A stretch of 64,000 nt of DNA from Massilia arenae. GTDB lineage: Bacteria; Pseudomonadota; Gammaproteobacteria; Burkholderiales; Burkholderiaceae_D. Each line of letters starts with the position of its first letter. The stretch's first letter is position 1. The position numbers and the translations under genes are program-made. This document shows, in pieces, positions 1 through 8,244 of the stretch. The stretch spans positions 1-64,000 of the forward strand of contig NZ_VPFD01000031.1 in assembly GCF_008014745.1 (NCBI RefSeq), given 5' to 3'. Below the pieces are notes generated by a model. It was given only the letters and a program-made list of their open reading frames with translations, searched no databases and was not told the DNA's origin.

Positions 1-70
1 GGCACGGACTCGAACGCTTCGGAAGCATAACGCAAGGCTGGAAGCTTGCACAGATGTGGGCTTAGCCTAG

Positions 71-91
71 CGCGAAGGCGGGAACCCAAGT
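71..91. repeat. Half copy of the intergenic inverted-repeat element
   Basis: This stretch carries one arm (core GCGAAGGCGGGAACCCAAGT) of the element that occurs as full inverted pairs at 3022-3107, 24251-24354 and 27321-27425. No matching second arm is visible before the window start, so this is a solitary or decayed copy next to the slyD 3' end. Confidence 0.6.
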
Positions 92-114
92 CACTCAGCC
101 CACCACCAACCCAA

Positions 115-648
115 TTACTGCAGCGGCTGGCTACGGAAGTGGTCGCCTTCGTCGCTGTCGTCCATCTCATGATGATGACCGCCAGCGCCATGCACGTGGC
201 CGTGCTGGATTTCCTCGGCGGTGGCCGCGCGCACGTCGATCACCGACAGATCGAAGCGCAGCGCCATGCCGGCCAGCGGGTGGTTGCCGTCCAGGACCAC
301 CTTGTCTTCGGCGATCTCGGTCACGGTGAAGATCACTGGCTCGTCGTCGCCGCCTTCAGCCACGCCTTCGAACTGCATGCCGACTTCGATCGGCTCAGGC
401 AGGCGGGCGCGCTCTTCGACCTTGACCAGCTCTGGCTCGTAGTCGCCAAACGCGTCGTCCGGTTCTACCTGGATCGTTGACGAATAGCCGACTTCCTTGC
501 CGTCGAGCTCTTCTTCGATCTTCGGCAGGGTATTTTCGTAGCCGCCGTGCAGGTAAACCATTGGCTGCACGCCTTCTTCGATGAGGTTGTTCTGGGCATC
601 CGACAGCTTGTAGTTAACCGTCACGACTGTGTCTTTGGCAATCTTCAT
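115..648 (-). CDS. slyD: FKBP-type peptidyl-prolyl isomerase SlyD
   Basis: This 177-residue protein is a cytoplasmic prolyl isomerase and chaperone of the SlyD type, which also handles nickel. The N-terminal FKBP core begins MKIAKDTVVTVNYKL and is split by an inserted-flap segment (about residues 65-125, with the SlyD-typical DAFGDYEPELV). The C-terminal tail (about 149-170) is rich in His and acidic residues (HGHVHGAGGHHH), the metal-binding tail of SlyD, shorter than in E. coli. The gene is divergent from roxA with only 77 bases between the two starts, so both promoters lie there. The family assignment is firm; the metal role is inferred from the tail. Confidence 0.95.
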   Translation of the reverse strand: MKIAKDTVVTVNYKLSDAQNNLIEEGVQPMVYLHGGYENTLPKIEEELDGKEVGYSSTIQVEPDDAFGDYEPELVKVEERARLPEPIEVGMQFEGVAEGGDDEPVIFTVTEIAEDKVVLDGNHPLAGMALRFDLSVIDVRAATAEEIQHGHVHGAGGHHHEMDDSDEGDHFRSQPLQ

Positions 649-725
649 CGCACATCCTTTCGTAGTAAGGCTCGGATTATACCCCCGATGGGTTCCGTCA
701 CTTGTCCGGCTGGTTATAATGACGC

Positions 726-1847
726 ATGAAAAAATTACCGCTTCTCGGGAATATCACTCCCGCCGAGTTTCTGCGCGATTATTGGCACAAGAAACCGCTC
801 CTGATCCGTGGCGCGATCCCCGGCTTCAAACCCCTGCTCAAATTCGAGAAACTGGCCGAGATGGCGCGCCAGAATCACGTCGAAGCGCGCCTGGTCACCC
901 AGAAGGACGGCAACTGGGACATGCAGCACGGCCCCCTGGCCGAACTCCCGGCCCGCACCGAACCTAACTGGACGATGCTGGTGCAGGGCGTGAACCTGTA
1001 CGACGAGCGCGCCGACGAGCTGCTGCGCCAGTTCCGCTTCGTGCCCGATGCCCGCCTGGACGACTTGATGATCAGCTTCGCCACCGATGGCGCCGGCGTC
1101 GGTCCCCACTACGATTCCTATGACGTGTTCCTGTTGCAGGCCCACGGCAAGCGCCGCTGGAAGATCGGTTCGCAGCAAGACCTGACCCTGGTCGAAGGCT
1201 TGCCGCTCAAAATCCTGGCCAATTTCAAGCCCGAAGAAGAATTCGTGCTCGAACCGGGCGATATGCTGTACCTGCCGCCGCATTATGCCCACGACGGCAT
1301 TGCCGAAGGCGAATGCATGACCTATTCGATCGGCTTCCGCTCCCCTTCGTTCCAGGAATTAGGAGAAGCCTTCCTGCAATTCATGGCCGACTCCATCGAT
1401 TTGCCTGGCCGTTATGGCGATCCGGAACTGAAGCCGGCCAAGAACCCGGCCGAGATTCCACGCGATATGCTCGACACCGTCACCGAAGAATTGAACAAGG
1501 TGCGTTGGGACGAGGAAGACGTGACCGTGTTTCTGGGCGAGCATATGTCCGAGCCGAAGCACAATGTGTTCTTCACCGGTCCGGCGAAACCATTGACCGT
1601 GGGCCGCTTCATGGAGACCGCGGCCAAGCGCGGCATCAAGCTGTCGAGCAAGACCCTGATGCTGTACCGCGGCAAGCACGTCTTCATCAACGGCGAATCG
1701 TTCGCCGTCGGCCGCGCCGACAAGGCGGTGCTGGACGTGCTGGCCAACGAGCGCCGCATCGCTGGCGCCGTGCTCGACAAAGCCACCGACGACGTGCTCG
1801 AAGCCCTGTACACCTGGTACCAGGACGGCTGGGTCGAGCTGGGCTGA
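726..1847 (+). CDS. roxA: Cupin/JmjC ribosomal oxygenase (50S protein L16 arginine hydroxylase type)
   Basis: This 373-residue protein belongs to the 2-oxoglutarate/Fe(II) oxygenases of the RoxA/YcfD group, which hydroxylate an arginine of ribosomal protein L16. The JmjC-type iron site is visible as H128-x-D130 (in PHYDSYDVF) with the distal His at 189 in LPPHYAHDG. The winged-helix C-terminal dimerisation part follows from about residue 250. Length and start (MKKLPLLGNITPAEFL) fit the family. A small gene follows after 14 bases and is probably co-transcribed. Substrate L16 is taken from the family, not from this sequence. Confidence 0.92.
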   Translation: MKKLPLLGNITPAEFLRDYWHKKPLLIRGAIPGFKPLLKFEKLAEMARQNHVEARLVTQKDGNWDMQHGPLAELPARTEPNWTMLVQGVNLYDERADELLRQFRFVPDARLDDLMISFATDGAGVGPHYDSYDVFLLQAHGKRRWKIGSQQDLTLVEGLPLKILANFKPEEEFVLEPGDMLYLPPHYAHDGIAEGECMTYSIGFRSPSFQELGEAFLQFMADSIDLPGRYGDPELKPAKNPAEIPRDMLDTVTEELNKVRWDEEDVTVFLGEHMSEPKHNVFFTGPAKPLTVGRFMETAAKRGIKLSSKTLMLYRGKHVFINGESFAVGRADKAVLDVLANERRIAGAVLDKATDDVLEALYTWYQDGWVELG

Positions 1848-1861
1848 GGGACGGGGTGTCG

Positions 1862-2341
1862 ATGAGCGAACCACGCACGATTGCCTTCGACACCCGCCTC
1901 GACTGCGAGGCGCACTTTCACGCGTGCATCGAAGCGGCGCAAAGCACCCTGGCCGTCTTCGATCCGGATGTCGCGGTCTTTCCACTCGGCAGCACCAGCA
2001 TCGACACCGCGCTGCGGGCATTTCTTGCCCGTGACGGCCGGCTGCGCCTGGCGCTGCACGATCCGTCCCACGTCGAGCGCCACTATCCGCGCTTCCTGCG
2101 CCTGCTGCGCGACTACGGCCACCTGTGCGAATGCCGGCAAACCCCACGCAGCCTGCGCCAGCTTACCGATTCCTTCTGTATCGGCGACGACCGGCACATC
2201 GTGCGCCGCTTCCACAGCGACCACATGCGCGGTGAGGCGAGCTTCGACAATCCAGCCGCCTGCGAACTGTCGCAGCACCGTTTCGATGCAGTTTGGCAAG
2301 AGTCACATCTCGCATTGCAAATGTCCAGGACGGGTTTATGA
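1862..2341 (+). CDS. Conserved hypothetical protein downstream of roxA
   Basis: This is a 159-residue soluble protein without signal peptide or membrane segment. I do not recognise it firmly. The layout (an HACIEAAQSTLAVFDPD-like opening, then a strand and an RRFHSDHMRGE segment near the end) weakly recalls a single phospholipase-D-like half domain, but no HxK motif is present, so catalysis is doubtful. The ATG at 1862 is chosen over an in-frame GTG six bases upstream. It follows roxA by 14 bases on the same strand and most likely shares its transcript. Confidence 0.8.
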   Translation: MSEPRTIAFDTRLDCEAHFHACIEAAQSTLAVFDPDVAVFPLGSTSIDTALRAFLARDGRLRLALHDPSHVERHYPRFLRLLRDYGHLCECRQTPRSLRQLTDSFCIGDDRHIVRRFHSDHMRGEASFDNPAACELSQHRFDAVWQESHLALQMSRTGL

Positions 2342-2492
2342 GCGGGCGCAATAATTGCCTGAAAAACGCCAGATAGTTACATAGCGTGATGTTTCTTAGC
2401 CACGTTGCATCTTGTAACAATATGAAGCTTATTCATCCGCAAATTTCTTTCGTTACGGCATGTGTTCGCTATTGCGAAACTGTAAAATTGTC

Positions 2493-2498
2493 TATAAT
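2493..2498 (+). promoter_or_regulatory. TATAAT -10 box upstream of the Ala-rich lipoprotein
   Basis: A perfect TATAAT stands in an AT-rich stretch about 135 bases before the lipoprotein start. The best -35 at normal spacing is poor, so the promoter is tentative. The rest of the 292-base gap 2342-2633 holds the palindrome described separately and no ORF that I believe. Confidence 0.45.
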
Positions 2499-2569
2499 AT
2501 CAATCAGGAAGGTTCCGTTGCGTCTATGGCGTTAACGCTATTTGTGAAAGCACGAGAATTCCACAGAGA

Positions 2570-2589
2570 AATAATTACCGGTAATTATT
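2570..2589. promoter_or_regulatory. Perfect 20-bp palindrome in the lipoprotein 5' region
   Basis: AATAATTACC is followed directly by its reverse complement, centred between 2579 and 2580. It lies 45 bases before the start codon and downstream of the TATAAT, so it would act as an operator or as an mRNA hairpin in the leader. Confidence 0.55.
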
Positions 2590-2633
2590 AATCGCAACAA
2601 GTGTTCGACTCTTGTAAATACTAAGGAAAAATC

Positions 2634-2912
2634 ATGAAAAAAACCCTGCTGATCGCCTCCCTGTTCGCTGTTACCCTGGCTGCTTGCGCTAAGAAAGAAG
2701 AAGCTCCAGTCGCACCAGCTGCTACCGAAACCCCAGCAGCTGTCGCACCAGCTGACGCAACCGCTACCCCAGCTGCTGACGCAACCGCACCAGCTGCTGC
2801 TGACGCTGCTGCCGCTGACGCTGCTGCTGCTGCTACCACCGCAACCGACGCAGCTGCTGCTGCTCAAGGTTCGGCTGAGCAAGCTGCTGACGCTGCTGCT
2901 ACCACCAAGTAA
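2634..2912 (+). CDS. Small alanine-rich lipoprotein
   Basis: This 92-residue protein has a lipoprotein signal (MKKTLLIASLFAVTLAAC, lipid-modified Cys at 18), then a short charged stretch (KKEEAP) and a tail of Ala, Thr, Asp and Pro in low-complexity runs such as ADAAAA. It should be anchored in an envelope membrane with an unstructured periplasmic tail. The DNA is a slippage-prone GCTGCTGAC-type repeat, and the Ala codons are mostly GCT/GCA, unlike the GCC/GCG of the neighbours. A strong terminator follows at 2934, so the gene is monocistronic. Function unknown. Confidence 0.85.
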   Translation: MKKTLLIASLFAVTLAACAKKEEAPVAPAATETPAAVAPADATATPAADATAPAAADAAAADAAAAATTATDAAAAAQGSAEQAADAAATTK

Positions 2913-2933
2913 TTCCTTACTTCGGTAAGAAAG

Positions 2934-2957
2934 ACCGGCCTGCGGGCCGGTTTTTTT
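2934..2957 (+). terminator. Rho-independent terminator after the small lipoprotein
   Basis: A 7-bp stem, ACCGGCC with GGCCGGT, encloses a TGCG loop and is followed by seven T. Confidence 0.9.
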
Positions 2958-3021
2958 ACGTCTGTACCTTTTATGGCGCGCGCAAACAGCTAGCTAATGC
3001 GCTACCGCTAGCCCAAAAAAA

Positions 3022-3107
3022 GTCGTCCCCGCGCAGGCGGGGACCCAAGTACTACCGGCGCTATCGAAACGCTGGCAAACTTAGGTCCCCGCCTGCGCGG
3101 GGACGAC
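3022..3107. repeat. Long inverted-repeat intergenic element, copy 1
   Basis: Arms of 29 bases at 3022-3050 and 3079-3107 (core GTCCCCGCGCAGGCGGGGACC) are inverted complements with one mismatch and enclose 28 bases. Similar pairs lie at 24251-24354 and 27321-27425. All sit between genes, here between a + gene and the bamC 3' end. Confidence 0.85.
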
Positions 3108-3135
3108 GTGTTGAAGCCGGTGGCCGGCTCCAGGA

Positions 3136-4341
3136 TTACTTCAGCTCGGTATGCAGCAGGCTCAGGATCTTGCCCGCGGTCGGCGAGGTGTCCGCCTGGC
3201 CTTCGTTGTTCTGCACCGTGACCTTGCTGACGTTGGCTCCCTGCTCGGTCTTGACCAGCACGCGGTAGCGCTGGGCTTCCTTGAGCTCGTCTTCCGACTT
3301 GCCGCCCCACGAGAACAGGCGCTTGAAGAAGCCTTCCTTCTGGTCGGCCGCGTCCGGATCGACGTAGCGCACGAAGTAGACGCCCTGCACGCGGTCGCGG
3401 TCCTCGACGGTGAAGCCGACGCGGTCCAGCGCCAGGCCGACACGGCGCCAGGCGCGGTCGAAGCCTTCGTCGACCTCGACCGTGTCGCCCACCAGCTTGG
3501 CGTGCTGCGGCGCCACCGGTGCATTGGCGACCGTCGCTTCGGCCGTCGCCACTTCCTTGGTGCCGGTCAGCATCGCGACCATGCGGCCCAGGAATTGCGA
3601 TTCCAGGCCAGGATCGTTGGGACGCGAGGTCCAGGTGGTGGTTTCGCTCTGCGGGCCGGTCAGGACTTCCTCGGCGCCGCGGTGGCTGACCCAGATCTCG
3701 GTCGAGCCGTCCGGCAGGCGCTCGAGGCGGGTGCGGAACTTGTCGCGCTCGCCGGTCGAGTAGGCGCGGTCGAACACGCGGCCAATCGCGTTGCGGATGA
3801 AGTCTTGCGGGATCTTCGAACGGTTCTCGACCCAGGCGGTTTCCATGGTGCCGGTCGTGGCCGACTCGGTCTCGACGGCGAAGCCCTGCTCTTCCCAGAA
3901 CTGGCGCAGCTGCGGCCACAGTTGTTCCGGGGTCTGCTTGACCACCAGCCAGCGCTGGTCGCCGTTGCGCTGCACGCTGATCGCGTCGCTCGAGATCGGT
4001 CCGATCTGCTGGTTGCTCGCCGCGACGCCCGGGACGAAGCCGCCGCCCGTGCCGGCGGCAGCGGCCGCCGCCTGGCCCGACGCGGTGGCGACGCCACGGC
4101 CGTCAGGGATGGCGTAGCGATTGTCGCGCTGCAGCTTGGTCAGATCGGGCGGCACGTCCAGCGGCGCGGCTTTCTTGGCGCCCTTGTAATCGACCTTGTC
4201 GCCTTCAAAGATGGTGGTGCAGGCCGCCAGGCTGAAAGCGAGCGCGGTCAGCGTCAGCACGCGTGCGGCAGCAGGAGCAGAAGCCAGTGGCGAGAAATTG
4301 GAACGCGCGGAGTTGAATGCCGAGTACTTGCTTTTAGTCAT
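3136..4341 (-). CDS. bamC: Outer membrane protein assembly lipoprotein BamC
   Basis: This 401-residue lipoprotein is the BamC/NlpB subunit of the BAM complex, which folds beta-barrel proteins into the outer membrane. The signal ends at LAAC (Cys 41), preceded by an unusually long N-terminus of about 25 residues before the hydrophobic core. Then comes the unstructured family segment LDVPPDLTKLQRDNRY and two helix-grip domains (about 130-240 and 285-390). It directly follows dapA (46 bases), the usual gammaproteobacterial and betaproteobacterial pairing. A short imperfect hairpin (CCCGAACCC/GGGTCCGGG, 4365-4386) lies between them, but without a T run. A later start cannot be excluded. Confidence 0.93.
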   Translation of the reverse strand: MTKSKYSAFNSARSNFSPLASAPAAARVLTLTALAFSLAACTTIFEGDKVDYKGAKKAAPLDVPPDLTKLQRDNRYAIPDGRGVATASGQAAAAAAGTGGGFVPGVAASNQQIGPISSDAISVQRNGDQRWLVVKQTPEQLWPQLRQFWEEQGFAVETESATTGTMETAWVENRSKIPQDFIRNAIGRVFDRAYSTGERDKFRTRLERLPDGSTEIWVSHRGAEEVLTGPQSETTTWTSRPNDPGLESQFLGRMVAMLTGTKEVATAEATVANAPVAPQHAKLVGDTVEVDEGFDRAWRRVGLALDRVGFTVEDRDRVQGVYFVRYVDPDAADQKEGFFKRLFSWGGKSEDELKEAQRYRVLVKTEQGANVSKVTVQNNEGQADTSPTAGKILSLLHTELK

Positions 4342-4387
4342 GTCGTTCGATATCAGGTCAGGAACCCGAACCCTTGCGGGTCCGGGA

Positions 4388-5266
4388 TTAGGAATGAACG
4401 CCGGCTTCCACCAGGGCGGCGCGCACGGTCTCGTGGTACTGGGCGGACAGCGGCGCGAGCGGAAGGCGCAGGCCGGCGGGCATCTTGCCCATTTCGGCCA
4501 GCGCCCACTTCACCGGCACCGGGTTCGGTTCGACGAACAGCTTGCCATGCAGGCCGAGCACGCGGTTGTTGATCTCGACCGCACGGGCGACGTCGCCTGC
4601 CATCGCGGCCACGCACAGTTCGTGCATCGCGCGCGGGGCGACGTTGGCCGTCACCGAGATATTGCCGGCGCCGCCGCAGAACATCAGGGTCATCGCGCTC
4701 GGATCGTCGCCCGAATAGACGGCGAACGATTTATCGACCATCTTGAGCAGTTCGATGCCGCGGCCGATATTGCCGGTGGCGTCCTTGATGCCCACGATAT
4801 TCTCGATCGGCGCCAGGCGCGCGACGGTCTCGTTGGCCATGTCGGCCACGGTACGGCCCGGCACGTTATACAGGATGATCGGCAGGTCCACGCTTTCCGC
4901 GATGGTGCGGAAATGGCGGTACATGCCCTCTTGCGTCGGACGGTTGTAATAAGGAACAACCTGCAGCGAGGCGTCGGCGCCGCATTCCTTCGCGTGGCGG
5001 GTCAGCGCGATCGCTTCCGCGGTCGAGTTGCCGCCGGTGCCGGCGATGACCGGGATGCGGCCGGCGACGTGATCGACGGCCAGCTTGACGAGTTCGCAAT
5101 GCTCTTCCGGCGACACGGTGGCGGATTCGCCCGTCGTGCCCACGATGACGATCGCGTCGGTGCCTTCCGCGACGTGCCAGTCGATCAGCTTGCGCAAGGA
5201 ATCGCGGTCAAGGCTGCCGTCTTCGAACATCGGAGTGACGAGTGCTACGATACTGCCCTTAATCAT
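4388..5266 (-). CDS. dapA: 4-hydroxy-tetrahydrodipicolinate synthase
   Basis: This enzyme condenses pyruvate with aspartate semialdehyde in lysine and diaminopimelate synthesis. The 292-residue chain (start [12 protein letters not shown]; a further ATG seven codons upstream is less family-like) shows GTTGES with Thr44/Thr45, the catalytic Tyr133 in ILYNVPGR, the substrate Arg138 and the Schiff-base Lys161 in VGIKDATG. It is followed by bamC and probably shares its transcript. Confidence 0.96.
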   Translation of the reverse strand: MIKGSIVALVTPMFEDGSLDRDSLRKLIDWHVAEGTDAIVIVGTTGESATVSPEEHCELVKLAVDHVAGRIPVIAGTGGNSTAEAIALTRHAKECGADASLQVVPYYNRPTQEGMYRHFRTIAESVDLPIILYNVPGRTVADMANETVARLAPIENIVGIKDATGNIGRGIELLKMVDKSFAVYSGDDPSAMTLMFCGGAGNISVTANVAPRAMHELCVAAMAGDVARAVEINNRVLGLHGKLFVEPNPVPVKWALAEMGKMPAGLRLPLAPLSAQYHETVRAALVEAGVHS

Positions 5267-5319
5267 AATCTTGGCCGTGCCATTCATTAAAAAATCTGAT
5301 TGTAGCGGATAGCCCGCCG

Positions 5320-5913
5320 CTATGGTTCATTCCTGACCACAATATGGTCGAGCCGGGCCTCGGTTTTGGCAAATGCCGGACCGGCCGCGCACAGGCGCTG
5401 CACCTGGGCCGGATGCGGACGTTCCACATGGCCGTCCTCGTAGGCCAGCACCTGCAAGCCACCGTCTTGCGCCAGCCCCAGCAGTTCGCCAGGCGCCAGC
5501 AGGAAGGCAGGATTGGATGGTTTGCCGTAGATCTGGTTCCCCTGCGCGAAAGTTTCGTAGATCAGGATGCCGTCCGGCCGCAGGCTGGCCGCAAGAAAGG
5601 CGAACAGGGGCCGGTGCAGGTAATTGGTGACCACGATCGCCGAAAAACGCCCCGCCTCGAAGGGCCAGGGCGAACCGTCGGCCTCGAGGTCGTAAGCCAT
5701 CGTCGTGACGTTCTCGCCCGCGCTGGCGGCCAGCGCCTCGGGTTTAAGGTCCAGCGCCAGCACCTGCAGGCCGCGCGCCGCCAGCAGGCGCGTGTGGCGG
5801 CCGTTGCCGCAAGCCAAGTCGAGCGCCTCGCCCGGCGGCGCCAGGGAAACGAAGCGTTCCACCCATGGCGACGGCGGCAGAGTCTGCATATTCACACGCG
5901 GCGCGTCTGGCAT
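5320..5913 (-). CDS. Class I SAM-dependent methyltransferase
   Basis: This 197-residue Rossmann-fold methyltransferase shows motif I as [10 protein letters not shown] (about 31-40), motif [12 protein letters not shown] and motif [14 protein letters not shown]. The pattern resembles the TehB/thiopurine-type group of small-molecule methyltransferases; the substrate cannot be told. It begins 4 bases after the stop of the upstream site-2 protease gene, so the two are translationally linked, and the run continues from the YciO-type gene. A second Met at codon 9 is a possible start. Confidence 0.88.
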   Translation of the reverse strand: MPDAPRVNMQTLPPSPWVERFVSLAPPGEALDLACGNGRHTRLLAARGLQVLALDLKPEALAASAGENVTTMAYDLEADGSPWPFEAGRFSAIVVTNYLHRPLFAFLAASLRPDGILIYETFAQGNQIYGKPSNPAFLLAPGELLGLAQDGGLQVLAYEDGHVERPHPAQVQRLCAAGPAFAKTEARLDHIVVRNEP

Positions 5914-5917
5914 GGCG

Positions 5918-6571
5918 TCAGAACAGCACGGAGGTGAACGGCAGGACCATCAGGTCCACGATCCAGCGGCCCAGCTGCATTACCGGCACCACCCAGTAGC
6001 CCACCAGTTGCAGGAACACCAGGCCCAGCACGACGAAGAAGCCGTAGGGCTCGATGCGGGCGAATTTCCAGGCCAGGCTGTTGGGCAGCATGCTGGTCAA
6101 GACCCGGCCACCGTCCAGCGGCGGGATCGGCAGCAGGTTGAAGGCCATGATCAACAGGTTCGTCAGGATGCCGGCCTCGGCCATGCGGCGTGGGAAGGCC
6201 TCGTTGACGCCGAAGAACACCAGCAGCGCCGCGAACAGCAGCCAAAACGCAGCCATGATCAGGTTGGCGATGGGACCGGCCAGCGCGACCCAGGCCATGT
6301 CGCGTTTCGGATTGCGCAGGCGGCCGAAGTCGACCGGCACCGGCTTGGCGTAGCCGAACACGAAGGGCGTGAACAGATACATCATGATCGGAATCACGAT
6401 GGTGCCCCAGATGTCGACGTGCACCAGCGGGTTCAGGCTCATGCGGCCCTGGGAATAAGCGGTGTTGTCACCGAAAAATTTGGCGGCGTGGGCGTGGGCG
6501 GCTTCGTGCAGGGTAATCGCAAAAAGGACGGGCAGCGCGTAGACGGCGATGTTGCGTATCGTTTCATCCAT
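5918..6571 (-). CDS. Site-2 protease family (M50) membrane metalloprotease
   Basis: This 217-residue integral membrane protease has the zinc motif HEAAH (His22, Glu23, His26) in the first membrane helix and the third ligand in PIPPLDGGRVL (Asp153), both characteristic of S2P-type intramembrane proteases. About five membrane helices are visible. It is the compact form without PDZ or CBS domains, so no substrate can be inferred. It lies in a same-strand run with the YciO-type gene upstream and a methyltransferase 4 bases downstream. Confidence 0.9.
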   Translation of the reverse strand: MDETIRNIAVYALPVLFAITLHEAAHAHAAKFFGDNTAYSQGRMSLNPLVHVDIWGTIVIPIMMYLFTPFVFGYAKPVPVDFGRLRNPKRDMAWVALAGPIANLIMAAFWLLFAALLVFFGVNEAFPRRMAEAGILTNLLIMAFNLLPIPPLDGGRVLTSMLPNSLAWKFARIEPYGFFVVLGLVFLQLVGYWVVPVMQLGRWIVDLMVLPFTSVLF

Positions 6572-6629
6572 AAGAGGGATTCTATCAGAGGCCGGTACGC
6601 ACTTGTCCTGTGGAATTCTTAAGGCGGCA

Positions 6630-7253
6630 TCAGAGGCCGAAGGCTGCCGGATCGCCCCTGCCCTCGCGCACCAGTTCCGGTTCGGGGCCGGTGAGGTCGA
6701 TGATGGTGGTCGCCTCCAGCAAGCCGGCGCCGCCGTCGATGATCAGCTCGATCTGTTTTTCCAGGCGCTCGCGCACTTCTTCCGGGTCGGACAGCATGTG
6801 GTCATCCCCCGGCAGTTGCAGGGTGGTGCCGATCAGCGGCTCGCCCAGTTCTTCGAGCAGCGCCAGCGTGATGCGGTTCTCGGGCACGCGCAGGCCGATC
6901 GTCTTGCGCGACGGGTGCGACAGGCGGCGCGGCAGTTCGCGCGTCGCCTCCAGGATCACCGTGTACGGGCCCGGCATCGTGGCCTTGAGCAGGCGATACT
7001 GCGTGTTATCGACGCGCGCGTATTGCGCGACCTCGGACAGGTCGCGCACGAGCAGCGTCAGGTGGTGCTTGTCGTCGATGCCGCGGATCCGGCGCAGCTT
7101 GTCGACCGCCGCCTTGTCGTCCAGGCGGCATACCAGCGCATACGCGGAATCGGTCGGCAAGGCGACGATGCCGCCGCTGCTGACGATCTGCGCCGCCTGC
7201 TTGATCAGGCGGGCCTGGGGATTCTCGGGGTGGATCTGGAAATATTGGCCCAT
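6630..7253 (-). CDS. YciO/YrdC/Sua5-family protein (threonylcarbamoyl-AMP synthase fold)
   Basis: The 207-residue single-domain protein matches the YciO branch of the Sua5/YrdC family: GGIVALPTDSAYALVCRLDDK near the N-terminus, then the KHHLTLLVRDLSEVAQYA segment and the MPGPYTVILEATRELPRRL core that binds nucleotide and RNA. True YrdC makes threonylcarbamoyl-AMP for tRNA t6A; the role of YciO is less certain, so I do not assign the t6A reaction. It lies between htpX (18 bases upstream) and the site-2 protease on the same strand. Confidence 0.88.
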   Translation of the reverse strand: MGQYFQIHPENPQARLIKQAAQIVSSGGIVALPTDSAYALVCRLDDKAAVDKLRRIRGIDDKHHLTLLVRDLSEVAQYARVDNTQYRLLKATMPGPYTVILEATRELPRRLSHPSRKTIGLRVPENRITLALLEELGEPLIGTTLQLPGDDHMLSDPEEVRERLEKQIELIIDGGAGLLEATTIIDLTGPEPELVREGRGDPAAFGL

Positions 7254-7271
7254 CTAAACGTCCTTGATTGA

Positions 7272-8147
7272 TTAACGCAGTTGCTGGAGCGCGGCGATGC
7301 GCTGTTCCATCGGCGGGTGGGTCGAGAACAGCGCGCCCCAGCCGCCGCCGCTACCGGAAATGCCCGACGCCGACATCGTCTTGGGCAGCGCGCCCGGCGC
7401 CAAACCGCCCAGGCGGGCCAGCGCATGCTGCATCGGTACCGGACTGCCCATCAGTTTCGCGGCGCCGGCGTCGGCGCGGAATTCGCGCTGGCGCGAGAAC
7501 CAGGCAACGATGATCGAGGCCAGCAGGCCGAACAAAATTTCGAGCACAATCACGCTGGCAAAGTAGCCGATGCCGGGGCCCTCGCCCTCCTTACGGAACA
7601 ATACCTTGTCGACGAAGAAACCGACCACACGCGCCAGGAACACGACGAAGGTATTCACCACGCCCTGGATCAGGGTCAGGGTGACCATGTCGCCATTGGC
7701 GATGTGCGCCACCTCATGGCCGAGGACGGCTTCGACCTCGTCCTGGTTCATGCTCTGCAGCAGGCCAGTCGAGACGGCGACCAGCGCCGAGTTCTTGAAC
7801 GCGCCCGTAGCGAACGCGTTCGGCTCGCCCTCATACACGGCGACTTCGGGCATGCCGATGCCGGCGCGCTCGGACAGGCGGCGCACGGTCTGCACCAGCC
7901 ATTGCTCGGTAGAGTTGGCCGGCTGCTCGATGACGCGCGCACCGGTCGACCACTTGGCCATCGGTTTACTCATCAGGAGCGAGATGATGGCGCCGGTGAA
8001 ACCGATCACCACTGACAACACGGCCAGTTCGCCGACATTGATGCCCTGTGCCGAGACACCCCGGCCCAGGCCGAACAGATTCATCACCAGCGTCAGTACC
8101 AGCACGACGGCAAGGTTGGTGGCAAGGAACAGAACGACACGCTTCAT
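7272..8147 (-). CDS. htpX: Membrane zinc metalloprotease HtpX
   Basis: HtpX is an inner-membrane M48 protease that removes misfolded membrane proteins. This 291-residue chain has two N-terminal membrane helices, the zinc motif HEVAH (about residues 144-148), two further hydrophobic segments (about 160-210) and the third-ligand region [14 protein letters not shown]. The ATG at 8147 is preferred over one at 8156, because a GGAG lies nine bases before the former and abuts the latter. It heads the run toward the YciO-type gene. Confidence 0.95.
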   Translation of the reverse strand: MKRVVLFLATNLAVVLVLTLVMNLFGLGRGVSAQGINVGELAVLSVVIGFTGAIISLLMSKPMAKWSTGARVIEQPANSTEQWLVQTVRRLSERAGIGMPEVAVYEGEPNAFATGAFKNSALVAVSTGLLQSMNQDEVEAVLGHEVAHIANGDMVTLTLIQGVVNTFVVFLARVVGFFVDKVLFRKEGEGPGIGYFASVIVLEILFGLLASIIVAWFSRQREFRADAGAAKLMGSPVPMQHALARLGGLAPGALPKTMSASGISGSGGGWGALFSTHPPMEQRIAALQQLR

Positions 8148-8244
8148 GGCAGACATCTCCGCTAAGTTGATGGCAAGATGCCAAGATTGGGCTGGACCGC
8201 GCGAAATTCAAGGCCCAGCCATTATCGAACCGGGCCTTGACGCC

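Noticed and set aside
1-114. tRNA gene at the window edge
   Set aside because: No cloverleaf pattern or T-loop GTTCGA in a proper position.
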